This document shows, piece after piece, positions 1-11,100 of a stretch of DNA of 36,317 nucleotides (positions are counted from its first letter, which is position 1; each line of letters opens with the position of its first letter). Made by a program: the position numbers and the translations under genes. The stretch is from NCBI GenBank assembly GCA_028819495.1, contig JAPPLI010000053.1, positions 1 through 36,317 on the forward strand, written 5' to 3'. The DNA comes from Gammaproteobacteria bacterium (lineage in GTDB: Bacteria > Pseudomonadota > Gammaproteobacteria > Eutrophobiales > Eutrophobiaceae). The notes beneath the pieces are model-generated. The model was given only the letters and a program-made list of their open reading frames with translations, had not been told where the DNA came from and did no database searches.

Positions 1-1162
1 CGGATATATCCGTATTGTCCTTGATCATCTGGTAGTACCAGCCCATGGAAGAGGTATCCCCATACAGGACGGTACCGACCAGGCGGTTGTCCTCAATGAC
101 GAGGCGCCTGTACACGCCCTGGTTCGGGTCCCGCAACACGATCTCCTCGCGATTATCGCCATCGGCAAAGTCACCGGCGGAATAGAGATCAATCCCGGTT
201 ACTTTCAGTTGCGCCGCAGTCACCCGGTTCTCGAAATGTTGGCTTTGATCTCCGAGTAACGTGGCAGCGGCGACGTTTGCCATTTCATATAGTGGTGAAA
301 GCAGTCCGTACACGGCCCCTTCGAATTCGGCGCATTCGCCGATGGCCAGGATGTCCGGGTCGGACGTGCGCATGTGCTCATCGACAACAATCCCGCGATT
401 GACCTCCAACCCGGCGTTCTCCGCCAGCCAGACGCTGGGACGAATCCCCACGGCCATGACCACGATATCCGCCTGGATACTGGAACCGTCCCTGAATAAT
501 ACGCCCGTGACGTGTTCATCGCCGGTGAGGGCTTTTGTATGCCGTCCGGTCAACACCCGAATGCCCAGTGACTCGATAGCGCGCTGCAGCAGGTGACCGG
601 CTGTTTCATCCAGTTGGCGATCCATGAGCGTGGGGTTGCGATGCACGACGGTCACTTCCATGCCCCGGTTGCGCAGTCCCGCGGCGGCTTCAAGACCCAG
701 CAGGCCGCCGCCGATCACCACGGCCTGCCGCCTGGTTTCGGCAGCGGCCAGCATCGCCTTCACGTCATCCAGGTCCCGGTAGGAAAGCACGCCTTGCTTG
801 TCGCGTCCCGGCACGTCGAGGATGACCGGCGACGACCCGGTTGCAATCAACAGCTTGTCATAAGGTTCGGCAATGCCATTAGTCGCCCTGACTATCCTGG
901 CCTCACGATCGATCTCGGTCACCGGGCAGCCGCGGTAAAGAATAAAGTTGTGCTTGAAATACCAGTCGTCCCCGTGGATGATGGTTTTCTCAAATTCTTC
1001 CTCCCCGGACAGCACCGGGGACAGCATCACGCGGTTATAGCTGACGCGGGGCTCGGCGTTGAAGATTGTGACGTTATAGGCATCGGGGTTTCCTTCATTC
1101 AACTTTTCCAGGGCGCGGCCGGGAGCCATGCCATTGCCCACAACGATTAAATCTTTCATCAT
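1..1162 (-). CDS. nirB: Nitrite reductase large subunit (NirB-type), N-terminal part, runs off left edge
   Basis: Leftward gene with 387 codons visible and no stop inside the window. The translation opens MMKDLIVVGNGMAPGRALEK, an FAD-binding Rossmann motif, followed by SYNRVMLSPVLSGEE, the NAD-binding loop VVIGGGLLGLEAA and then VMAVGIRP, the order of the pyridine-nucleotide oxidoreductase half of NirB/NasB nitrite reductases. The family uses NAD(P)H to reduce nitrite to ammonium in the cytoplasm; the FeS/siroheme half would lie beyond position 1. Two in-frame ATGs occur at the start (1162 and 1159) with no strong ribosome site to separate them. The usual GNGMAG loop reads GNGMAP here, a small departure. 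A stand-alone FAD-dependent oxidoreductase cannot be excluded because the C-terminal half is not visible. Confidence 0.85.
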   Translation of the reverse strand, partial: MMKDLIVVGNGMAPGRALEKLNEGNPDAYNVTIFNAEPRVSYNRVMLSPVLSGEEEFEKTIIHGDDWYFKHNFILYRGCPVTEIDREARIVRATNGIAEPYDKLLIATGSSPVILDVPGRDKQGVLSYRDLDDVKAMLAAAETRRQAVVIGGGLLGLEAAAGLRNRGMEVTVVHRNPTLMDRQLDETAGHLLQRAIESLGIRVLTGRHTKALTGDEHVTGVLFRDGSSIQADIVVMAVGIRPSVWLAENAGLEVNRGIVVDEHMRTSDPDILAIGECAEFEGAVYGLLSPLYEMANVAAATLLGDQSQHFENRVTAAQLKVTGIDLYSAGDFADGDNREEIVLRDPNQGVYRRLVIEDNRLVGTVLYGDTSSMGWYYQMIKDNTDIS

Positions 1163-1464
1163 CGATTCGTGTCTGCGCAAAAGTGGCGTTCCTGGTAACT
1201 ATAACAAACTTTCATGAGCAGAGGTCTGCACGCCCCGACAATATGCAACTCCGTACGGATTGGTGGGGTCAGAGTAAAATTTCTGGCGAAATTCTTACTC
1301 TGACCCCGGAATTTACACAGCAAAATTGAACAGACCCGACAGACAAACAGTTGAATTCACCGACAAGATTCGCGAAGATCAGCGGGAAGTTTTCAGGAGC
1401 GGGATCAGACTTTGGCAACCTGGCCCCCGAATAAAGCGCACTAATCCGAGTCAAAATCCGAAGG
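1163..1464. other. Gap between nirB and the mini-membrane genes
   Basis: No convincing gene. It contains the GGGGTCAGAGTAA inverted repeat described separately and would hold the promoter of the leftward nirB gene, though no clear -10/-35 pair was recognised. Confidence 0.5.
1265..1307. repeat. Inverted repeat GGGGTCAGAGTAA / TTACTCTGACCCC
   Basis: Perfect 13-bp arms at 1265-1277 and 1295-1307. The bases between them (AATTTC...GAAATT) also pair, so the whole forms one long hairpin. GGGGTCAG-type palindromes are common dispersed elements in Proteobacteria, often near REP-associated transposases; none is present here. Related GGGGTCAG pieces occur at 22203-22223 and 27650-27673, and a shorter TCTGACCCC near 24255. 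Confidence 0.7.
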
Positions 1465-1635
1465 ATGATTATACTCGCTAATCCGTTTGACGCGATGTTG
1501 GCAATGATGGCGATACTTGTCGTTATCGTCCTGTTGCTGTGCTGGATAATTTACAGGCACACTAAAGCCCTGAAAGATGTTGCTAATTTCTTGCGCATTA
1601 TAGCGGTCAACTACCAAAAACCTGATGGCGAATAA
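1465..1635 (+). CDS. Small single-span membrane protein, 56 aa
   Basis: The open frame begins MIILANPFDAMLAMMAILVV and carries one strongly hydrophobic segment (about residues 10-31), then a basic, hydrophilic tail ending NYQKPDGE. An inner-membrane peptide with the tail in the cytoplasm is the natural reading from the RH..K charges after the span. An alternative start is the ATG at 1495. The stop overlaps the start of the next gene by 11 bases, which suggests translational coupling. No family recognised; it is called as a gene because three such frames follow each other in the same direction. Confidence 0.5.
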   Translation: MIILANPFDAMLAMMAILVVIVLLLCWIIYRHTKALKDVANFLRIIAVNYQKPDGE

Positions 1636-1768
1636 TTCGCTGATGCGACAACAAAAACTCCTCTTCAAAAAGCCGAGAAGCTGGATTTACTATCTGTTCA
1701 GCATCCTGGCCTGGATTGCGGCGCTATGCGTTATCGCAATCGTCGTTTTTATGTTGCTGTCGGCGTGA
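1625..1768 (+). CDS. Small single-span membrane protein, 47 aa
   Basis: Starts inside the end of the preceding gene (ATG GCG AAT AA overlap) and encodes a basic N-terminal stretch (RQQKLLFKKPRSW) followed by one hydrophobic helix of about 25 residues ending VVFMLLSA. The positive-inside rule would place the N-terminus in the cytoplasm. No ribosome site is evident ahead of the ATG, so it probably depends on translation of the upstream gene. It could resemble small toxin or regulatory membrane peptides, but no known family is recognised. Confidence 0.45.
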   Translation: MANNSLMRQQKLLFKKPRSWIYYLFSILAWIAALCVIAIVVFMLLSA

Positions 1769-1782
1769 TATAGGTACTGTAG

Positions 1783-1923
1783 ATGCGGAGGAAGAACGAC
1801 AAAATACTCGATGCCATTAACAAGCAGGCAGAGAAGCAGCCCCGGACATTCTGGGACTACCTCATACTCATTGTCATGCTCTGCACGATGGGAGTTGTAC
1901 TGCTGGTTTTGTTGGCATCCTGA
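1783..1923 (+). CDS. Small single-span membrane protein, 46 aa
   Basis: Third of the trio, 14 bases after the previous stop. The N-terminal half is charged and probably helical (MRRKNDKILDAINKQAEKQP), and the C-terminal half is one hydrophobic span ending VVLLVLLAS. The stop comes 11 bases before the -35 element of the RTX1 promoter, so the trio and RTX1 appear to be separate transcription units unless there is read-through. Function unknown. Confidence 0.45.
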   Translation: MRRKNDKILDAINKQAEKQPRTFWDYLILIVMLCTMGVVLLVLLAS

Positions 1924-1934
1924 CACACAATATA

Positions 1935-1963
1935 TTGACATATCCATACGTTATTGCTACTAT
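1935..1963 (+). promoter_or_regulatory. Sigma70-type promoter for RTX1
   Basis: TTGACA at 1935-1940, a 17-base spacer, then TACTAT at 1958-1963. Predicted start near 1970 gives a leader of about 40 bases. AGGAG lies about 10 bases before the RTX1 ATG. Confidence 0.7.
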
Positions 1964-2010
1964 CTGACACAACATATACGATCTCCACCCCAACCCAGGA
2001 GTCATAAGTT

Positions 2011-5000
2011 ATGGCAACTGTTACTGAAACCGCCCGGGATGCAGCGGCGAATACCGGAACCACCTACACCATGGCCGTTGGCGATACGTTCAATGGCGAC
2101 CTCAGCGAGAGGCTTGACGAGGACTGGATCGAGATACGACTGGAGCGAGGGCAAACCTACAAAATCAACCTTTCCGGCCGCGGCTCCAAGGGGGACGAGT
2201 CGGAAGACACCATCCTCAAGCTGTACGATTCCGGCGGAAATCTCCTCGCCGAGAACGACGATATCAATACCGCGGGCAGGGTCTACGATTCGGAACTGGA
2301 GTTTACCGCGACACGCACCGGCGCCTATTACCTCAGCGCCAGCAGCTACTCCGCCAATCCCAATAGAGACAACTCTGGCACCTACTCGCTGACGGTCGTC
2401 CGCAACGATGGGACGACCCCGCCGGATCCGACCGATCCGACACCCCCCCCCGACCCCACTCCCGGCCCCGACATCATCGGCAACAACTCCAGTGAGACAC
2501 TGAGGGGCACCGAGCAGGGAGAACGTATCGAAGGACGCGGGGGCAGCGACACGCTTCTCGGATTGGGCGGCAACGATACCCTGGACGGCGGCAGCGGCGG
2601 CGACACCCTGGAAGGCGGCGAAGGCGCCGACCAACTGATCGGCGGCACCGGCACGGACACCGCGTCGTACGCGCGTTCCGACGCCGGCGTCACCGTCCGC
2701 CTACATAGCGGGGCAGCCAGCCGCGGCGACGCCCGGGGCGATACGTTCGGGCGTATGGAGACCTTCACTTACACCGAAAACGGGCGGCAGGTGTCGGTGC
2801 AGGTCCCGGACATCATCCACCTGACCGGTTCCGACGGGGACGACGTACTGGCCGGCGATGCCCGGGCCAATACCTTGCGCGGCGGTGAAGGCAACGATAC
2901 GCTGTACGGCGGGCCGGGCGGCGACCAGACCAATGACGACAGGCTGTACGGTGAAGACGGCAACGACCGGCTGTTCGGCGGTCGGGGCGACGACCGGCTG
3001 TTCGGCGGCAACGATAACGACACGCTCAGGGGCGGCCCCCACAACGACCTCCTGGAAGGCGGCGACGGTGAGGACGACATGTCAGGCGGCGACGGCAACG
3101 ACACCCTGGAAGGCGGCGACGGCGAAGACACACTGAGCGGCGATGCGGGCAACGATGAACTGCAGGGCAACGCGGGTGACGACACCCTGTCCGGCGGCGA
3201 CGGCCGGGACGACCTGTTCGGCGGTACCGGCGATGACGTCGTGGACGGCGGCAACGACAATGACGACCTGGAAGGCGGCGCCGGCGAAGATACCCTGATC
3301 GGCGGCAACGGCAACGACGACCTGGACGGCGGGGACGGTGACGATATCCTGGAGGGCGGCCCCGGCGATGACGACCTGCTTGGCGGTTTCGGCGCGGATA
3401 CCTTCAAGTTCAGCTCCGGCGATGGCGACGACGTCATCGAAGACTTCTCCCCCGGTGAAGACAAGATAGACCTGAGCGGTTTTTCCGGCATTGACGACTT
3501 CAGCGACCTGGAAGACAGCATTACCGAACGGGGAAACAACGTCCAGATTGAACTGCCCGGCAGGGGCGAATTGACGCTTGAAAACACCAGCGGCCTGGGC
3601 GCCGATGATTTTATCTTCCGCGGCAGCGGTGATGGCGGCGGAGATGGTGATGGCAACGGCGATGGCAGTGGTGACGGAGACGGCGATGGCGATGGTGACA
3701 CGGTCACCGGTAATGCGGATGACGACCGCCTGCACGGTGGCGCCGGTGATGATGACCTGGACGGCGGCGCCGGCGACGACGTGCTCTACGGCGGGCGCGG
3801 CGATGACGCGCTCAAGGGCGGCCCGGGGGTGGACAGTTTCGAAGGAGGTCCCGGCGACGACGTAATCAGGGTCGATTTCCTTGATTTTACCGACGGGAAG
3901 ACGCCCTCCAGCGGTTCCGGTTACATGAACAGGGCAATGCCGCAGGGCGTGTTCGACGGCGGCGAGAACGATGACGGGAGCAAGGACGGCGACACGCTGT
4001 CTTTTGCGGATTTCACGGACGTGGACGGCAACGGCCAAGGGGTAAGGGTAAGGCTGGCCGAGGGCGACGTGATTTACCAAGGCGACATCAGCACCGATGC
4101 CAACGCTGTCGCGGGCTTTTTCAAGAACATGGAGAACCTCATCGGCAGCCCTGAAAACGACAGGTTGATTGGTGATGCCGGCGACAACGTCATCGAGGGC
4201 GGCGACGGCCAGGACTTTCTCGATGGCGGTGGCGGTGAGGATACCGTGTCCTACCGTCACTCACACAGCAGCGTCACCGTGGATTTGCATCCAAGCAATG
4301 CAACCGACGGAAGAAAAGGACACGCCGCCGGCGACACCCTGCAGAACATTGAAAACATCATCGGCTCCGGTTATGACGATATTCTGACCGGTGATGGTGC
4401 AAGTGACCACGCCAACGTCATAGAGGGCCTGGCCGGGGCCGACACCCTGGACGGCGGCGGCGGCACGGATACCCTGTCCTACGCGCATTCCAACGCGGGC
4501 GTAACCATCAACCTGGAACGGGGAACCGGCGACTTTGACGACAGCGAAAACACCATCAAGACCGCCAGCGGCGGACACGCCGCCGGCGACAAGGTCAAAT
4601 TCGGCTCGTTCGCCAATATCACCGGCTCTGCCCACAGGGACACCCTGACCGGGGACAATGGCGCCAACACACTGACAGGCGCCGGCGGCAACGATACGCT
4701 GAACGGCGGTGAAGGCGATGATACCCTCGACGGCGGCCCCGGCGGCGACACGCTGGACGGCAACGACGGCACGGATACCGTCACCTTCGCGGAGGCCACG
4801 GGCATGGTAACCATTGACCTTTCCGGCAGCAGCGGCCGAGGCACGGCCGGGGACGCGCGCGGCGACACCTACAGAAACATCGAGGTATATGTGGGCTCCG
4901 CGTTCGACGACACCTTCATCGCCGGTCCGGAAGTCGATAACGTCAACGGCGGCGATGGTAGTGATACTATCTCGTACACACGATCCCGGGACCCGGTGAT

Positions 5001-7599
5001 CGTTGATATAAGCAGCGTTGCCCAGAGCGATACTCAGGATGAAAGCAGGGAAAATTATAACTACGCCAAAGGCGATATGCTGACCAGCATTGAAAATATC
5101 ATCGGTTCCAACGTCAGTTCCGGCACTGCAAAAATCCACGGAGACAACGATGAATTTCATGACGTCCTGACCGGAAATGACGATCCTAACGTAATTGAAG
5201 GGCTGGGCGGCGACGACAGTATCAGCGGCGGCGGCGGGGATGACACCCTGAACGGTGGCAGCGGCAACGACACCCTGACCGGTGGTGGGGGCGCGGATAC
5301 CTTCGTGATTGGCGGCAGGGATACGGTCACGGACTTTACGGTTGGCGACGCCGGCGACAGGCTGAGCTTCGGCAGTTCCCCCCGCACCTTGAGCTTGAAC
5401 TACACGACTGATGGCGACACGCTCGTCATCGCTTCCGGCAGCCACCGGGTGACGCTGGATAATATCAGCGACGCCACCGGGCTGACCGCCGCCAACTTTG
5501 TCTTCAACCCGGATGGCTACGTCAGGCTGACGGACAATAACCCGACAGGTACGGCTACCAGGGGAGATGCCACCATCCTGGGGGGCGCAGGCGACAATCG
5601 CCTGACCGGTGGCAGCAATGCCGACAGAATCTTTGGCGGCGGCGGGGATGACACCATTGAGGGCCGGGCCGGCGCCGATGCGCTGGACGGCGGCGCTGGC
5701 ACCGATACCTTGTCTTATGCAGGTTCACCCCAACGCGGTGGAGATCGTGAAGCTTCTGACTACATATCAGGCGTAACCGTAACACTGAACGGTACTGCCG
5801 AGGGCGAGGGCACTTATGCGGAAGGGGATACTATTACGAATTTCGAAAACCTCATCGGCAGCAGTCGTGATGATAACCTCACCGGCGACGGGGCGGCTAA
5901 CGTCATTGATGGCGGCAGTGGCAATGACACCATAGCAGGCGGTGGCAGCAGCGACGGCTTGGACACGCTCAAAGGCGGCAGCGGCAGTGATATAATCACC
6001 GGCGGTGGCAGCAGCATGGTGGAAGGCGGTTCCGGAAGCGACCGGCTTATAGGCTCTGCCAGTGACTTTTTGTCCTATGCAGGCGGCTCCGGCGTGACCG
6101 TGGACCTGAGCGACCCGACCACCCGGGATTTAACTCAAGCCGAAGCGGACCGGTTCAACGGGGGCACGGTAGAGAGCGTTTCGGGTATCATCGAAGTCAG
6201 CCGCGGCGATGCAAGCGGCGATATCGCGACCGGCTTTGCCAACGTTATCGGCTCCCGCAGCGGCGACACGCTGACCGGCGATGCCAATGCCAACGAACTG
6301 CGCGGCCTCGGCGGCAACGACACCCTGACGGGCAACGCCGGCGATGACGTCCTGAAAGGCGGCGAGGGCGGGGATACACTGAGGGGCGGCGAAGGCAACG
6401 ACGCCCTGGACGGCGGCCCCGGCGCAGACCGGCTGGACGGCGGCGGTACGCAGGATACCCCGGGCGCGGATATCGCGACTTATGCCAGCGCCGAGGAGGG
6501 CGTGACCGTGGACCTGAGCGGCGGCGGCCGCAGCCGCGGCGACGCCGCTGGTGACACCTATACCGGGATCGAACAATACATCGGCTCCGCGCACGACGAC
6601 GTGTTTATCGCCGGCAGGGACGCCCACAATATGAACGGTGGCACAAGTGGATCGGATACTGTCTCTTACGAGAGATCGGCAGGAGGAGTCCAGGTGGACC
6701 TGAGCAGCGACGCAGCGCAGACCGCCACCGGTGACTTCAATGACGCAGACAATTACGCCAGGGGAGACACCCTGGCCAATATCGAGAACGTCATCGGCTC
6801 CAACCATAACGATGCCCTGACTGCAGGCGACAACGGTAGCATCATCGAAGGCGGCAGGGGTGATGACGACCTGACCGGCGACAACGGCGGCAGCGATACC
6901 TTTGTGTTTGCCCCCGGTGACGGTGAGGACGAAATAAGCACTTTTACCGCGGGCAGTGGCGCAAATCATGACAGGCTCGACCTCAGCGCCTTCAGCAGCA
7001 TCGCCTCCATGGATGACCTGGAAGGGGAGATTACCTTATTATCAAACAACGCGGACACCGATATCGACCTGCCGAACAATGTCGAGATCACACTGCGCGG
7101 TGTCTTACCAACTGCCCTGACCCCGGATAACTTCATCTTTCACGACAAACCGATCACCGGCACCGGCAGCAGCAACGTCCTGGAAGGCAACCGCTTCAAC
7201 AACACCATGGACGGCCAGGCCGGCGACGACCGGATGTACGGCGAGCAAGGCAGGGACACCATGAACGGCGGCCCCGGTGATGACGAGATGTACGGCGGCG
7301 AAGACAAGGACATCCTCAACGGCGGCCCCGGCAACGACCTGCTGGACGGCGGCCCCGGCGCCGACACCTTCGTATTCGAACCCGGCAATGGCAATGACTA
7401 CATCATGGATTACACCGCTGGCACGGACAATATCCAGTTTAAAGGGTTTACCAATGCTGACGGCACTCCGCTTACGACTGGTGTTACAGCTACTCAGGAT
7501 GGTGACAATTACGTGATCGACCTGTCTGATTTCGGCGGCGGCATGATCACTCTCCTGGGTGCCTCTGATCCATCAAGCGACTTCAGTTTCGTAGCCTGA
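2011..7599 (+). CDS. RTX1: giant calcium-binding RTX protein with N-terminal PPC-like domain, 1862 aa
   Basis: Residues 1-130 look like a PPC (bacterial pre-peptidase C-terminal-like) beta domain: [25 protein letters not shown], then GTYSLTVV. A Pro/Asp linker (about 131-152) follows, and the rest is dominated by RTX nonapeptides (GGxGxDxL) that fold as calcium-filled beta rolls outside the cell. A recurring module of roughly 90-100 residues (DTxSYxxSxxGVTVxL ... GDAxGDT ... IENIIGS ... LTGD) separates the repeat blocks. Four serralysin-C-terminal-like units (DTFxF...DxIDLSxF) lie near residues 461-537, 1095-1168, 1628-1711 and 1784-1862; the last is probably the uncleaved type I secretion signal. 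There is no Sec signal peptide and no catalytic domain. AGGAG ahead of the ATG fixes the start. An adhesin, S-layer-like or matrix protein is likely; secretion genes are not nearby. Confidence 0.9.
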   Translation: MATVTETARDAAANTGTTYTMAVGDTFNGDLSERLDEDWIEIRLERGQTYKINLSGRGSKGDESEDTILKLYDSGGNLLAENDDINTAGRVYDSELEFTATRTGAYYLSASSYSANPNRDNSGTYSLTVVRNDGTTPPDPTDPTPPPDPTPGPDIIGNNSSETLRGTEQGERIEGRGGSDTLLGLGGNDTLDGGSGGDTLEGGEGADQLIGGTGTDTASYARSDAGVTVRLHSGAASRGDARGDTFGRMETFTYTENGRQVSVQVPDIIHLTGSDGDDVLAGDARANTLRGGEGNDTLYGGPGGDQTNDDRLYGEDGNDRLFGGRGDDRLFGGNDNDTLRGGPHNDLLEGGDGEDDMSGGDGNDTLEGGDGEDTLSGDAGNDELQGNAGDDTLSGGDGRDDLFGGTGDDVVDGGNDNDDLEGGAGEDTLIGGNGNDDLDGGDGDDILEGGPGDDDLLGGFGADTFKFSSGDGDDVIEDFSPGEDKIDLSGFSGIDDFSDLEDSITERGNNVQIELPGRGELTLENTSGLGADDFIFRGSGDGGGDGDGNGDGSGDGDGDGDGDTVTGNADDDRLHGGAGDDDLDGGAGDDVLYGGRGDDALKGGPGVDSFEGGPGDDVIRVDFLDFTDGKTPSSGSGYMNRAMPQGVFDGGENDDGSKDGDTLSFADFTDVDGNGQGVRVRLAEGDVIYQGDISTDANAVAGFFKNMENLIGSPENDRLIGDAGDNVIEGGDGQDFLDGGGGEDTVSYRHSHSSVTVDLHPSNATDGRKGHAAGDTLQNIENIIGSGYDDILTGDGASDHANVIEGLAGADTLDGGGGTDTLSYAHSNAGVTINLERGTGDFDDSENTIKTASGGHAAGDKVKFGSFANITGSAHRDTLTGDNGANTLTGAGGNDTLNGGEGDDTLDGGPGGDTLDGNDGTDTVTFAEATGMVTIDLSGSSGRGTAGDARGDTYRNIEVYVGSAFDDTFIAGPEVDNVNGGDGSDTISYTRSRDPVIVDISSVAQSDTQDESRENYNYAKGDMLTSIENIIGSNVSSGTAKIHGDNDEFHDVLTGNDDPNVIEGLGGDDSISGGGGDDTLNGGSGNDTLTGGGGADTFVIGGRDTVTDFTVGDAGDRLSFGSSPRTLSLNYTTDGDTLVIASGSHRVTLDNISDATGLTAANFVFNPDGYVRLTDNNPTGTATRGDATILGGAGDNRLTGGSNADRIFGGGGDDTIEGRAGADALDGGAGTDTLSYAGSPQRGGDREASDYISGVTVTLNGTAEGEGTYAEGDTITNFENLIGSSRDDNLTGDGAANVIDGGSGNDTIAGGGSSDGLDTLKGGSGSDIITGGGSSMVEGGSGSDRLIGSASDFLSYAGGSGVTVDLSDPTTRDLTQAEADRFNGGTVESVSGIIEVSRGDASGDIATGFANVIGSRSGDTLTGDANANELRGLGGNDTLTGNAGDDVLKGGEGGDTLRGGEGNDALDGGPGADRLDGGGTQDTPGADIATYASAEEGVTVDLSGGGRSRGDAAGDTYTGIEQYIGSAHDDVFIAGRDAHNMNGGTSGSDTVSYERSAGGVQVDLSSDAAQTATGDFNDADNYARGDTLANIENVIGSNHNDALTAGDNGSIIEGGRGDDDLTGDNGGSDTFVFAPGDGEDEISTFTAGSGANHDRLDLSAFSSIASMDDLEGEITLLSNNADTDIDLPNNVEITLRGVLPTALTPDNFIFHDKPITGTGSSNVLEGNRFNNTMDGQAGDDRMYGEQGRDTMNGGPGDDEMYGGEDKDILNGGPGNDLLDGGPGADTFVFEPGNGNDYIMDYTAGTDNIQFKGFTNADGTPLTTGVTATQDGDNYVIDLSDFGGGMITLLGASDPSSDFSFVA

Positions 7600-7886
7600 G
7601 TCAACCCTTTGCTGTGTAAGTTTTGCCCACTTTCGTGGGAGTGGCAAAGCGGCATGCCTCAAACCAACGGTTCCCCGGAATTCCCGGGGCGATTCACTAT
7701 CAATGTACTGCGACTCAACGACGATGAACGATTGGTGGATGAGCGTTGCCGTCTTCTCATATCCCTCGCAAACGGTCACATCACGCTCAAGTATCTTGAC
7801 AGCCATTTTCCGTTTATTTCTGTAGAGGTACGACGACAAGGAGTGCAAAATTCCTTGAAAGATATTTTTTTGAGAATTTAATCTAT
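7600..7886. other. RTX1-RTX2 gap, left part
   Basis: No credible gene. Open frames of about 90 codons exist on both strands (7609-7881 plus, 7573-7848 minus), but neither has a ribosome site, a domain or a recognisable sequence. A CCCAC-TTTC-GTGGG hairpin near 7627-7640 lacks a T-run. Confidence 0.45.
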
Positions 7887-7942
7887 TGATGACGTGGGTT
7901 TTGTCATTATGACTCTGTCCGGGTCATCGTCGCCAATGTTTT
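7887..7942 (-). pseudogene. Relic of an IS21 istB C-terminal end
   Basis: This stretch aligns by eye, base for base, with 12862-12917, the last codons of istB plus the bases just outside its stop in the IS21 element of this window. The minus-strand reading gives TLATMTRTES and a stop, against PLTSMTPTES in the intact copy. It is diverged at several positions and nothing upstream of it remains, so an older related element was once inserted here and mostly deleted. Confidence 0.65.
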
Positions 7943-8020
7943 ACCATTATCTTGGTCCGACCCCATCTACGGGGTCTTAAACCGCTAACCAGGTCGTCCT
8001 CCCATGCTCGAAAATGCGCA

Positions 8021-8102
8021 GTAAAGCGTGTTAACGCGTATAAAGCACAAGAAAGACAAACAGACACGTTTACTTCTATCTGAATAACAGGAGAAAAAAG
8101 TT
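8021..8102 (+). repeat. RTX leader repeat, copy 1 (upstream of RTX2)
   Basis: 82 bases ending directly at the RTX2 ATG and identical to 15723-15804 ahead of RTX3 except at one position (GTGTTAACG against GTGATAACG). It contains a TATAAA near its left end and the ribosome site ACAGGAG close to the ATG. It is probably the promoter or 5' UTR of both genes. Confidence 0.85.
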
Positions 8103-11100
8103 ATGCCTATTCCAAATGAGATGCCAAATGTGCCTTTCGATGCTCCGGACGGGCCTGAGACACAATACTGCTTTGTGCCTAATGGCGATGGTTCTTATGA
8201 CCGTTCCAATAATACATTCGAGGGTGAGTTGCGAACTGCTTTTGATGACCACGAAGACTGGATCAGGATCGACCTGAAAGCAGGCGTTACCTACACATTC
8301 ACGGTTGCGGGCGAGGCGAGGAGCTATGGCACCCGGGCGGTGGAAGCGTTAAAAGACCCTGTTCTGACGCTCTACGATTCAAAAGGAAGCGAAACTGGCT
8401 ACGATAATGACGACGCCAATCCTCGCACAAGGGATTCGGAAATAATGACGTTTACACCGGAAGTCTCGGGCACCTACTACCTGGGCGTAACCTACCATGA
8501 CGCCAACCCGAATCGGGTTGATGGAGGCGGTTACCTGGTCAGTGTTGAAGAGTTGCCGGAGTACAATCTGATTGTCGGTGACATGGGAGAAAACAAACAG
8601 GACAAACTGATGGGAACCGATGATGCCCGCCCTGATCACATCTTTGGCGAAACGGACCATGACTCACTGGACGGCGGTGCCGGCGATGACATGCTGAACG
8701 GCGGCCCGGGCAACGACCTGCTCCTGGGCGGTCCCGGCGCTGACGAACTCGTAGGCGGTGAGGACCCCGACGGGGATGACGAGGACACCATATCGTACAA
8801 GACGTCGATGGCGGGCGTCACGATTAACCTGCTTACCGGCACGGCCCGCGGCGGTGATGCCGATGGCGATACGTTCGGTACAGATATTGAGGATGTCCAG
8901 GGTTCCAAGTATGACGACAGGTTGAGTGGCGATAACAAGGCAAATTCACTCTGGGCCCTGGCAGGTGATGACTACCTGTCCGGTGACAGTGGCAATGATT
9001 ACCTGCATGGCGACGCCGGTGACGATGATTTGAACGGGGGTCGCGGCGACGACAGGCTGGAAGGCGGGCCTGGCGCGGATGAGTTGAGCGGTGGCGGTAA
9101 TACTGATACCGCGTCTTATGAAACATCTTCGGCGGCCGTGACAGTGCGGCTTCACGCCTTTCAGGCCATGGGAGGTGATGCAGAGGGAGATACCTTTGAC
9201 GAGACGGTTGTCTATCCTTGGACGGACAGGGATGAGGATGATAACCCCGTAGAAATGGAAGCGACACTCCCTGATATCGAAAACCTCACGGGTTCCGGCT
9301 ATAACGATATACTGGCTGGCGACCACAGGGCCAACACTATCTGGGGCCGCGGAGGCAATGACAAGCTGTACGGCGGACCGAGCGGTGATGATTCAAACAC
9401 GGATACGCTGCATGGCGAAGACGGCGATGACATGCTGTTTGGCGGTGTGGGCGCTGACACGCTGCATGGCGGTCGTGGCGATGACATGCTCTTCGGAGGC
9501 GCCGGCGTGGATGTGGTGAATGGCGACGCTGGTCATGACATGATTTATGTCCACTTTGTGCCGGGACAAACAGCGGGAACCGCCGAGACGGTCAATGGCG
9601 GCACCGGCAACGACACCGTCTCTTTCGAGAAATGGGTGGACGAGGAAGATGATACGCCAGTGGTGGTGGCTCTTCCTGACGTTGCGGCTACCACGGGCAA
9701 TTTCCTGGGTATTGAGAATATCATCGGATCTGCGGAGGATGATGTGCTGACCGGTAATGACGCGGACAACATCATCGAAGGTGGAGATGGCGACGATACG
9801 CTTAACCCCGGAACTGCCGGTAGTGATACCGTTTCCTATAGAAGTTCGGACAGGGCTGTCGATGTTGATCTGAGTGCCGCCGAAGCCAGCAGAGGTTCCG
9901 GAGGTCATGCGGGAGGCGACACGATCAATGATGGATTTGAAAATATCATCGGGTCTGCCCACGGCGACGAATTGAGGGGTGATACGGCCACTACTCACGG
10001 TAACAGCATCGAAGGTCTTGCCGGCGCTGATGAGCTTGATGGTGGAGATGCGGATGTTACAACCGCTGATCAAACCTCGGCAAATTTAAATGCACTATTC
10101 GCTCCTGATGGTGGTACTAATGTTGCAGATACCTTGTCCTATGAGAGTTCGAGTGCTGGTGTGTCGGTGAACCTGGCCACGTCCAGCGCCTCTGGCGGTG
10201 ATGCTGAGGGTGACGAAATTGAGACGTTCGATGTCGATAATTATAATCATGATGGTGATGTCAACACTGAGACAATAGACGCCGAATTCTCTACGTTCGA
10301 GAATATCACCGGCTCTGAACACAGGGATTTACTGACCGGCGATGACAGGATGAACGTTCTTAAAGGCGGCGCTGGCGATGACGTGTTGAGGGGCGGCAGA
10401 AGTAACGATACGCTGGAAGGCGGCCCCGGCGCAGATACGATTGATGGCGGGCACACGAGGACATCGGCCACCAATCCCGCCGATCTGTTTATGGACACCG
10501 CATCCTATGCAGGAGCAAAGGCAGGCGTCACGGTGGATATTGACGCAGGAGAAGGGACCGGAGGCGACGCCATGGGCGATACATTTACCAGTATCGAGAT
10601 GTACATGGGTTCCAATAATGACGACCTGTTCATTGCCAGTGAAAATGCCGATACGGTTGATGGCGGCACCCACGCCGATGATGATGTTGATGACTTTGGT
10701 GATCCGGACCCCGGTGGTTCCAATGGTGATACCATCTCTTACGAGAAATCGGAAGAGAGTGTCTATGTGGATTTAGATCCTGATGATGATCCTACTAGCA
10801 ACGACCCACAACCAACGGGTGACCACGATAGCAATGCTGCTACTCCAGAAGTCAATCCGGACGGAAGCTACGCTGGAGGTGATGTGCTTAGCAACATCGA
10901 GAACGTCATGGGATCCAGTCAGGGTGACGTATTGATCGGTAATGCTCAGGTAAATGAGCTCTACGGCGGTGCTGGTGATGATGAATTGACTGCGATTGCC
11001 AATACTGAAACCGGTGCTGATCCTGACACTCTGGTTGGCGGCCCTGGCAGTGATACATTAACCGGTAGTGCAAATGCCGATGTGCTTATGGGCAGTGACG

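Noticed and set aside
261..1150. Plus-strand frames over the nirB region
   Set aside because: The minus strand gives a continuous, recognisable NirB-type flavoprotein; the plus frames show no family features.
2382..7394. Long open frames on the minus strand of RTX1 (for example 3082-4260, 4261-5445, 6130-6969), and similar ones opposite RTX2 and RTX3
   Set aside because: They are mirror effects of the GGCGGC/GACGAC repeat composition; translations are low-complexity Val/Ala or Ser/Pro runs with no ribosome sites or domains.
2500..7400. Regular DNA repeats that might suggest a CRISPR or satellite array
   Set aside because: Periodicity is 27 bp in frame and encodes RTX nonapeptides; there are no spacers of constant length.
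7573..7881. About 90-codon frames on both strands between RTX1 and RTX2
   Set aside because: No ribosome site, no domain, no recognisable similarity; left as unassigned gap.
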